From a bacterium (lineage in GTDB: Bacteria; UBA9089; JAHJRX01): 5,653 nucleotides of DNA. The position numbers and the translations under genes are program-made. Below, one piece after another: positions 1-4,358 of this stretch. The stretch covers positions 1 through 5,653 of the forward strand of contig JASEGW010000051.1 of assembly GCA_030017825.1 (NCBI GenBank), written 5' to 3'. Numbering within the stretch: position 1 is the first letter of the stretch; each line of letters begins with the position of its first letter. Below the pieces are notes generated by a model. That model made no database searches and was not told where the DNA came from. It was given only the letters and a program-made list of their open reading frames with translations.

Positions 1-38
1 TTTCAATTAATGCTCAAAAATATTAATCCTTAAACTTA
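1..38 (-). repeat. Dispersed intergenic repeat, partial copy (cut by window edge)
   Basis: Positions 1-38 match 4278-4315 in the same orientation at 32 of 38 positions, and all six differences are transitions. The shared core reads AAATAYTAATYYTTAAACTT on the + strand. The 4278 copy is the right inner arm of the palindromic element downstream of tsaD, so this looks like a diverged relative of that family. It lies about 35 nt past the stop codon of the cupin gene, where a 3' end or terminator of the leftward operon would be expected. The repeat probably continues left of the window. The function is unknown. AT-rich sequence inflates chance similarity, but a gapless match of this length with only transitions is unlikely to be accidental. 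Confidence 0.55.
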
Positions 39-71
39 TATTAAATCGAACTCAGATTAAATTATAGTATT

Positions 72-437
72 TTAGACTCGACCAAAGTCATCTTCAAGGC
101 GCTCTATATCGTCTTCTCCGAAGTAAGTACCTCTTTGGATTTCGATAAAAATCATATCTTTTTTAGAAATGTTTTCAATTCTATGGACAGTTCCAGTGGG
201 AATGTCTATGGAGCTTCCTGCCTTAAGAGAGATTTGTTTATTGCCTAAGGTAACTATTGCCTTTCCATAAATAATATACCAATGTTCATGACGATGAAGA
301 TGTCTTTGTAAGCTTAAACGTTTATTGGGATATACTACTATCCGTTTTATTTTATGATTAACTTCATCACTTAAGACTACATAATAACCCCAAGGACGAT
401 GATCTTCCTCGTTTGTTTTATTTAGTTCTTTCGTCAT
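72..437 (-). CDS. Mannose-6-phosphate isomerase type II-like cupin protein
   Basis: This 121-residue single-domain cupin resembles the C-terminal isomerase domain of ManC/AlgA-type bifunctional enzymes, which interconvert mannose-6-phosphate and fructose-6-phosphate. The sequence shows the family start RPWG (14-17), the metal-binding run QRHLHRHEHW (44-53, with likely ligands H46, H48 and H52), G58, the IPTGTVH turn (79-85, H85 as the last ligand) and the closing EIQRGTYFGEDDIERLEDDFGR pattern (99-120). No nucleotidyltransferase domain is present, so GDP-mannose synthesis must be encoded elsewhere if it occurs. The ATG start is backed by AAAGG 8 nt upstream. The gene begins 11 nt after the stop of the membrane protein gene and its ribosome binding site touches that stop, so coupling is likely. 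Stand-alone cupins of this type may act on other sugars or be regulatory, so the family is more certain than the substrate. Confidence 0.85.
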   Translation of the reverse strand: MTKELNKTNEEDHRPWGYYVVLSDEVNHKIKRIVVYPNKRLSLQRHLHRHEHWYIIYGKAIVTLGNKQISLKAGSSIDIPTGTVHRIENISKKDMIFIEIQRGTYFGEDDIERLEDDFGRV

Positions 438-448
438 AATAAATACCT

Positions 449-1405
449 TTAAATGTCTTTTTTCCTAAGTTTTCTAAAGTCAAACCAAGTATCAAATATG
501 CCTAAGAACATTACAATGTTCAGGGACAATGATAGTAAGATAAAAGAGAATATTTTAACAATCAAGGGAAAGTTAAATTTATTTAAAAAGAAGCTTACTA
601 TAGAAAACCCACATACAATATAAAGAAATTGGAAAAAATACCAAATATTAAGTAAGGATAAATATAGCTGTTTTGGACCAAAGTATTTAAATAACAAGAA
701 AAGCATCCAACTACTCAAGAATCCTAAAGCCAGATAATCAGGATACAGCCAATGAGAATATTTTTTGATAGGGTTTGCCAAAAAGCCCTCCTTGTATCTG
801 GTTAAGGTAGAAAGGAGGTTATAATAAAAATAATTATATAAAATAGAAAAAATAATTAGGCTTGAGGGTATTAATTGAACTAAAAGGACTAATTTTTGGC
901 TAAAAATCTTTTTTATTACTATTAGCTCTTCTAAAGAAAAATTTTGCTTATCTATTTGCTGAAAGAATGTTTCTTGGTATGCATGAAGATAATTTTTGAA
1001 TTCTAATAAGACTTTTTTAACTGGAGGTATTTCATTAAATAAAAAAAGAATAAAATATTGAAAGAGAAATAGAAAGATCAATATTAAAGTGTTATAAATG
1101 ATTACCCGAAGAACAGAATGATTTTTACTTATAAGCTCGCCAGCAAAAATACCAAAAACAACAAAAGTGGTAATAAAGTGTATTTTAAATATACATTCGA
1201 GCACAAATAAGATAGGAATAACTAATAAATAAGTATAATTAGGTATTGATGGGTAGAAGATTTTTATTATGGAAAAGAGCAAAGGAATTAATAAAAAGAA
1301 TAATAAGTTTCCTATCAGAATATATAAGATTATAGCTATAAATAACAATATATAAATAGTCTGTGTTTTATTAAGTCTTTCACTTATTTCACTTATATGA
1401 TTCAT
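449..1405 (-). CDS. DUF2232 / YybS-family integral membrane protein
   Basis: This is a very hydrophobic 318-residue protein. Probable membrane segments lie at about 17-32, 33-50, 57-75, 78-92, 99-124, 170-198, 225-242, 247-272 and 279-303. The polar stretch at 126-168 is rich in charged residues and likely forms a cytoplasmic or external loop. The C-terminus GIFDTWFDFRKLRKK (302-316) matches the characteristic end of DUF2232 proteins, with a positive tail expected to be cytosolic. The family is known mainly by its position next to rpsR (YybS in Bacillus) and its biochemical role is not established. The gene starts 27 nt after rpsR. The ATG at 1405 is the first possible start because an in-frame stop lies at 1418-1420. 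It has only a poorly placed GCAGGA 15 nt upstream, so translation probably depends on coupling to rpsR. The call rests on topology, the C-terminal motif and context. Confidence 0.78.
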   Translation of the reverse strand: MNHISEISERLNKTQTIYILLFIAIILYILIGNLLFFLLIPLLFSIIKIFYPSIPNYTYLLVIPILFVLECIFKIHFITTFVVFGIFAGELISKNHSVLRVIIYNTLILIFLFLFQYFILFLFNEIPPVKKVLLEFKNYLHAYQETFFQQIDKQNFSLEELIVIKKIFSQKLVLLVQLIPSSLIIFSILYNYFYYNLLSTLTRYKEGFLANPIKKYSHWLYPDYLALGFLSSWMLFLLFKYFGPKQLYLSLLNIWYFFQFLYIVCGFSIVSFFLNKFNFPLIVKIFSFILLSLSLNIVMFLGIFDTWFDFRKLRKKDI

Positions 1406-1432
1406 TTTACAAGGAAATTATCCTGCATAAGG

Positions 1433-1672
1433 TTAAATGGAAAAAGGAAGCAGAGCGATACTCCGGGATTTTTTAATAGCGGTTGCTATTCTTCTTTGAT
1501 GTTGAGCACAGAGTTTAGTAAATTTTCGAGGAGCTATTTTACCTCTTTCAGTAGTAAATCTTTTTAAAGTATCTGTATCTTTATAATCAATACTTTTTAT
1601 ATTTCTTTTGCATAATCTACAAATTATTTTGTATTCATCTTTAGAATATCTTTTTCTTCCAAAAAAAGCCAT
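1433..1672 (-). CDS. rpsR: 30S ribosomal protein S18
   Basis: S18 is a small-subunit protein that pairs with S6 on the 16S rRNA platform. The 79-residue product has the family core [20 protein letters not shown] (31-50), followed by the [19 protein letters not shown] tail (59-77). CxxC (18-21) and CxxH (55-58) could form a zinc site, as in the 'C+' versions of several ribosomal proteins. The start is set at ATG 1672 because AGGAGG lies 4 nt upstream (1677-1682) and MAFFGRKR is a normal S18 beginning. A TTG at 1708 in the same frame would add 12 residues but has no ribosome binding site. The gene sits between ssb and the DUF2232 gene, as in many Bacillota. Confidence 0.96.
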   Translation of the reverse strand: MAFFGRKRYSKDEYKIICRLCKRNIKSIDYKDTDTLKRFTTERGKIAPRKFTKLCAQHQRRIATAIKKSRSIALLPFSI

Positions 1673-1676
1673 ATAT

Positions 1677-1682
1677 CCTCCT
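1677..1682 (-). promoter_or_regulatory. Ribosome binding site deciding the rpsR start
   Basis: AGGAGG on the minus strand lies 4 nt before the ATG at 1672. It falls inside the longer open frame that begins at TTG 1708, which argues that the upstream extension is not translated as part of S18. Confidence 0.85.
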
Positions 1683-1816
1683 GTGTTGTTTTTATTTAAA
1701 AACGGCAAATAGTCATAAGTATTATCAGTTTTTATTTACTAGTTAATATTTACTGTTTTTTTGCAAAGTGTTTTGCTAAATAAGTTTTATAAGATAGTAA
1801 GCATAATGTTTGTAGC

Positions 1817-2236
1817 TTAGAATGGTATTTCATCATCAATTTCATCGCCAATCATAGTTTCTTCGTTAGAAGTAGAGAGTGTACTTGTCGTTCTATTCTC
1901 ACCCTTAGGTTTATTTAAAAATTGAACTCGTTGGGCTATAACTTCTATGGCATATCTTTTTTCTCCTTCTTTAGTTTCCCAAGAGCTCTGTCGCAAACGA
2001 CCATCAACAAGAACTAAACTTCCTTTGTTTAAATATTGACTACAATTTTCTGCTTGTTTTCCCCATACTACAATAGGAATAAAATCTACTTCTTCTTTTT
2101 TTTCTCCACTAGTTGTTGTATAAATTCTATTTATAGCTATACTAAATCGAGAAACAGGAGAGCCGCTTGGAGTAAAACGTAACTCTGGATCTCGAGTTAA
2201 ATTTCCCAATAAAATTACTCTATTTAAACTTGCCAA
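1817..2236 (-). CDS. ssb: Single-stranded DNA-binding protein
   Basis: SSB coats single-stranded DNA during replication, repair and recombination, and recruits partner enzymes through its C-terminal tip. The 139-residue product opens with the typical LNRVILLGNLTRDPELRFTP (4-23). It continues through the OB-fold with VDFIPIVVWGKQAE (50-63), YLNKGSLVLVDGRLR (68-82) and YAIEVIAQRVQFL (about 95-107). A polar linker follows, and the protein ends in the acidic tip DDEIPF. Fold and tip are complete. The start codon is TTG, not ATG: AGGAGGA at 2241-2247 is 4 nt upstream, and MASLNRV fits the family N-terminus. It lies between rpsF and rpsR, the standard cluster, with 110 nt separating it from rpsF and 144 nt from rpsR. 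Confidence 0.96.
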   Translation of the reverse strand: MASLNRVILLGNLTRDPELRFTPSGSPVSRFSIAINRIYTTTSGEKKEEVDFIPIVVWGKQAENCSQYLNKGSLVLVDGRLRQSSWETKEGEKRYAIEVIAQRVQFLNKPKGENRTTSTLSTSNEETMIGDEIDDEIPF

Positions 2237-2240
2237 TTTG

Positions 2241-2247
2241 TCCTCCT
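2241..2247 (-). promoter_or_regulatory. Ribosome binding site supporting a TTG start of ssb
   Basis: AGGAGGA on the minus strand lies 4 nt before TTG at 2236. No ATG is available at a suitable distance, so this site decides the unusual start codon. Confidence 0.85.
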
Positions 2248-2346
2248 ACAATAAAAATAGTTAATATAGTTGATATAGTATGCCTTATAATGTTGTGTAT
2301 AATAAAGTATTTGGATTTAAGAAGGATTAAGATAAGGTTGCTATAT

Positions 2347-2670
2347 TTATTGTTTTTCTGATTCAGCAACTGGTTTTCCTTCAAGAAGTTCTCTTCTAAC
2401 TGTTAAATATTTTATGATATGTTCTGAAAGCTTAAACTTTTCTTCTAATGTGGATATAGATTGAGGATTAGTTTTAAATTTAAGCAATATATATCGGCCT
2501 TCAGTTCTTTTTAAGACAGGGTAGGCCAGTCTTTTTACACCCCATTCTTCTACTTCTTCTAATTCCCCTTGGCTATTATAAATTAAATCTTTCAATGTCT
2601 CTAATAATTTGCCAACATCTTCATCTTTTACTATAGGGTCTACAATTAATACTGATTCGTATGGATACAA
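2347..2670 (-). CDS. rpsF: 30S ribosomal protein S6
   Basis: S6 forms a heterodimer with S18 on the 30S platform. The 107-residue product shows the family pattern: YPYESVLIVDP (2-12) as the first strand, a helix to about residue 31, then WGVKRLAYPVLKRTEGRYILLKF (43-65), and the closing HIIKYLTVRRE (84-94). A short charged tail (95-107) extends slightly beyond the usual core of about 95 residues, as is common. The start codon is TTG with a perfect AGGAGGT 5 nt upstream, and YPYE is the expected N-terminus. This is the first gene of the leftward operon, with a promoter at 2702-2730 and a 5' leader of only about 20-25 nt. That leaves little room for the structured S6:S18-binding leader found in some bacteria. 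Confidence 0.96.
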   Translation of the reverse strand: MYPYESVLIVDPIVKDEDVGKLLETLKDLIYNSQGELEEVEEWGVKRLAYPVLKRTEGRYILLKFKTNPQSISTLEEKFKLSEHIIKYLTVRRELLEGKPVAESEKQ

Positions 2671-2675
2671 TTCTT

Positions 2676-2682
2676 ACCTCCT
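2676..2682 (-). promoter_or_regulatory. Ribosome binding site supporting a TTG start of rpsF
   Basis: AGGAGGT on the minus strand lies 5 nt before TTG at 2670. It is the strongest type of Shine-Dalgarno sequence and fixes the non-ATG start of the first gene in the operon. Confidence 0.87.
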
Positions 2683-2701
2683 AAAACATTCAATTTAAAA
2701 A

Positions 2702-2730
2702 TTTATAACATAAAAAATTAATAATAGCAA
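2702..2730 (-). promoter_or_regulatory. Predicted sigma-70/sigma-A promoter of the rpsF-ssb-rpsR operon
   Basis: On the minus strand a -35 box TTGCTA (2725-2730, 4 of 6 consensus) is separated by exactly 17 nt from a -10 box TATAAA (2702-2707, 5 of 6). A TG one base before the -10 makes it an extended -10. Transcription would start near 2695, giving a short leader that carries the AGGAGG site. Spacing, extended -10 and position all agree. Confidence 0.7.
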
Positions 2731-2839
2731 GAAAAAAATAAAAAGAATAAAAAATTAAATAAAATGGAAGAAAAGTACGATACTTAAAATAAAACTATTT
2801 TAATTATTTGTGAAGGTTGCTAAATAGAATAATGTTTGG

Positions 2840-2873
2840 TAGTTTATGTCTTTTATTAGTTTATGTCTTTTGT
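2840..2873 (+). repeat. 17-bp tandem duplication, two copies
   Basis: The unit TAGTTTATGTCTTTTAT (2840-2856) is repeated directly after itself at 2857-2873 with one change (16 of 17). It lies in the middle of the divergent intergenic region, about 110 nt upstream of the possible tsaD -35 box. It could be a duplicated protein-binding site or a slippage product. Confidence 0.75.
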
Positions 2874-2982
2874 TAAAAGTATAAAAAAGGATGTAATTAT
2901 TATCAGCTTATTTAATTAGAAATACAATTAGCATAAATTTTCTCTATTTTAGAGTTAGTCATAAAATATGGAAAAAAATATC

Positions 2983-3011
2983 TTGACAATTTAAGAAAAT
3001 TTATTTAAAAA
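2983..3011 (+). promoter_or_regulatory. Possible promoter of tsaD
   Basis: A perfect -35 box TTGACA (2983-2988) is followed 17 nt later by a weak -10-like TAAAAA (3006-3011, 4 of 6). Transcription from here would give a leader of roughly 115 nt. In such AT-rich DNA the -10 is not distinctive. A second pair, TTGTGT (3085-3090) and TTTAAT (3108-3113) at 17-nt spacing, has a better -10 but would leave almost no room for the ribosome binding site. The choice between them is uncertain. Confidence 0.35.
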
Positions 3012-3035
3012 TTTAATATAGAATTTAATATAGAA
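3012..3035 (+). repeat. 12-bp perfect tandem repeat, two copies
   Basis: TTTAATATAGAA occurs twice without a gap (3012-3023 and 3024-3035), immediately downstream of the possible tsaD -10 region. It could be a regulatory site in the leader or simple slippage in AT-rich sequence. Confidence 0.75.
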
Positions 3036-3132
3036 ATTGATGAAAAGCTAAGAAAAATAATTAAGTATATTTTTTTATTTAAACTTGTGTAGATGAATTT
3101 CAAAATGTTTAATAATTTTGCATGGTGCTTAA

Positions 3133-4131
3133 ATGTATGTTTTGGGAATTGATACTTCTTGTGATGATACATCTGTAGCGATAGTAGAAGGAGGGAATAA
3201 GGTATTATCTAATATTGTTTCTTCCCAAGCAAGTCTTCATTCTAAATATGGAGGAGTAGTTCCAGAAATTGCTTCTAGAAGCCATGTTAGAATGATAAAT
3301 ATTTGCCTTGAAGAAGCAATTAATAAAGCAAAAATTAAAAAAAGTAAGATTTCCGCAGTAGCTGTAACTTATGGTCCTGGTTTAATTGGATCACTCTTAA
3401 TGGGAATTCAAACTGCCAAGACTATTTCTTTTACTTATGGGATACCTCTAATCGGAATAAATCACATAGAAAGTCATTTATACAGTCCCTTTTTAGAATT
3501 TCAGGAAATAGAATATCCCATATTATCTCTTTTAATATCAGGTGGTCATACAGAAATAGTTTATATTAAAAAACCTGAAGATTATGAGCTAATTTGTGAT
3601 ACTTGTGACGATGCTGCTGGAGAAGCTTACGATAAAGTAGCTAAATTATTGGATCTTGGTTATCCAGGAGGACCGTTAATTGAAAAATTGGCAGAAAAAG
3701 GAGATGGAGGAAGAATAAAATTTCCTAGAGCAAGATTAAAAAGAGGGAAAATAGGGTTTAGTTTTAGTGGACTAAAAACTTCTGTTAAATATTTTTTAAT
3801 GAAGAATGAATTAGGCAGAATAAAAAAAGAAGATATAGCGGCAAGTTTTCAAGAAGCTGTAGTTGATATGTTATTACAGTCAATGGAAAAGATATTAAAA
3901 AAAAGAGAAATAAAAAGTACATTTTTGGTGGGAGGAGTTGCTGCGAATAGCTTTATAAGGAATAAGTTTAGAGGTATATCAAAAAAATACAATATTAGAG
4001 ATTATTGCCCTTCTCTTGAGTATTGTACGGATAATGCAGCCATGGTAGCAGGGTTAGGGTATTGGAAATACAAAAATAAAAGGTTTAGCGGTTTCGAGCT
4101 AGATGCTGTATCTAGATTGCATTTTAAATAA
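3133..4131 (+). CDS. tsaD: tRNA N6-adenosine threonylcarbamoyltransferase, catalytic subunit (TsaD/Gcp/Kae1)
   Basis: TsaD transfers the threonylcarbamoyl group from threonylcarbamoyl-AMP to A37 of ANN-decoding tRNAs (t6A), working in the cytoplasm with TsaB and TsaE. The 332-residue length is typical. It shows the ASKHA-fold phosphate loop GIDTSCDDTSVAIV (5-18), GVVPEIASRSH (41-51), and the metal-binding NHIESH with H111 and H115. These are followed by LLISGGHTEIV (133-143), GEAYDKVAKLLDLGYPGGP (163-181), GFSFSGLKTSV (208-218), VGGVAAN (266-272) and CTDNAAMVA (298-306), in which D300 is the third metal ligand. All key residues are intact. The start is ATG with a weak GGTG site 5 nt upstream. 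TsaB and TsaE are not in the window. The gene is divergent from rpsF, and its stop codon lies inside a possible insertion-site duplication of the downstream element. Confidence 0.97.
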   Translation: MYVLGIDTSCDDTSVAIVEGGNKVLSNIVSSQASLHSKYGGVVPEIASRSHVRMINICLEEAINKAKIKKSKISAVAVTYGPGLIGSLLMGIQTAKTISFTYGIPLIGINHIESHLYSPFLEFQEIEYPILSLLISGGHTEIVYIKKPEDYELICDTCDDAAGEAYDKVAKLLDLGYPGGPLIEKLAEKGDGGRIKFPRARLKRGKIGFSFSGLKTSVKYFLMKNELGRIKKEDIAASFQEAVVDMLLQSMEKILKKREIKSTFLVGGVAANSFIRNKFRGISKKYNIRDYCPSLEYCTDNAAMVAGLGYWKYKNKRFSGFELDAVSRLHFK

Positions 4132-4133
4132 AA

Positions 4134-4335
4134 GGTAACTATTTAGCAACGTTCAATGTAACAACATATTTCCTTAGTGCGAAGTTTAAAAATTAATATT
4201 TCTTCGCCAAATTAAAATCGACCTCCTGTCTCAAACAAAATTTCTTCTTTTTCTTTAAAAATTAAATATTTTCCTAATTTCAATTAGTGCTTAGAAATAC
4301 TAATTTTTAAACTTAGGTTTATGCTGAATAGTTAC
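4134..4335. mobile_element. MITE-like palindromic intergenic element
   Basis: The ends form inverted repeats: GTAACTATTTAGCA (4135-4148) against TGCTGAATAGTTAC (4322-4335), 13 of 14 paired. Inner arms 4182-4203 and 4293-4314 are complementary at 21 of 22 positions. The flanks carry the direct repeat AATAAAA (4127-4133 and 4336-4342), which could be a target-site duplication and includes the tsaD stop codon. The interior has no open frame of note. Size, terminal inverted repeats, lack of coding capacity and a relative at 1-38 are what is expected of a miniature inverted-repeat element. The AT-rich context makes the 7-bp duplication weaker evidence than the inverted repeats. As RNA the whole stretch could fold into a long hairpin, so it might alternatively act as a transcription or RNA-processing signal between tsaD and the next gene. 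Confidence 0.55.
4179..4207 (+). repeat. Hairpin core of the palindromic element (left arm)
   Basis: GCGAAG (4179-4184) pairs with CTTCGC (4202-4207) around a 17-nt AT loop. The loop contains the motif TTTAAAAATTAATATTT, which recurs with an extra A at 4255-4272 and, inverted, in the right arm at 4293-4311. No T-tract follows, so this is not a standard intrinsic terminator. Confidence 0.6.
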
Positions 4336-4358
4336 AATAAAAAGGAATATTGGTTTAC

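Larger units (their letters stand above)
2671..3132. other. Divergent intergenic region, no gene
   Basis: This 462-bp stretch lies between rpsF (leftward) and tsaD (rightward). I find no credible gene in it. The open frames that start with ATG are under 20 codons and lack ribosome binding sites. It holds the promoter for the rpsF operon (2702-2730), a possible promoter for tsaD (2983-3011), two short tandem repeats (2840-2873 and 3012-3035), and two small inverted repeats: AAGTA-CGA-TACTT at 2773-2785 and CTCTA-TTT-TAGAG at 2942-2954. The rest is low-complexity A/T sequence. It is longer than needed for two divergent promoters, so extra regulation or a decayed gene is possible but not shown. 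Confidence 0.7.

Noticed and set aside
1673..1708. A 12-residue N-terminal extension of S18 from TTG at 1708
   Set aside because: There is no ribosome binding site before it, while AGGAGG lies inside this stretch just before ATG 1672, and the extension does not resemble S18.
1763..1776. Small hairpin GCAAA-GTGT-TTTGC between rpsR and ssb as a terminator or attenuator
   Set aside because: The stem is only 5 bp, and in the direction of transcription it is followed by an A-run rather than a T-run.
1673..1816. S6:S18-binding leader RNA motif, because a GCCG lies in the rpsR leader
   Set aside because: The known motif usually precedes rpsF and needs a stem with a CCG bulge. Only a weak AT stem can be drawn here, and the rpsF leader is too short to hold it.
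2257..2283. Three imperfect 9-bp ATAGT-type repeats upstream of ssb
   Set aside because: They are low-complexity and the third copy is poor, so they are not distinguishable from AT-rich background.
2832..2876. Short hydrophobic frame starting MFGSLCLLLVYVFC
   Set aside because: It has only 14 codons, no ribosome binding site, and is built almost entirely from the 17-bp tandem repeat.
3093..3152. Upstream frame of 19 codons overlapping the tsaD start
   Set aside because: It has no ribosome binding site and no protein-like features. A leader peptide cannot be excluded but is not supported.
3466..3471. Serine at position 114 in the TsaD NHIESH motif as a possible defect
   Set aside because: Both histidine ligands are intact and the residue between them varies within the family, so activity is expected.
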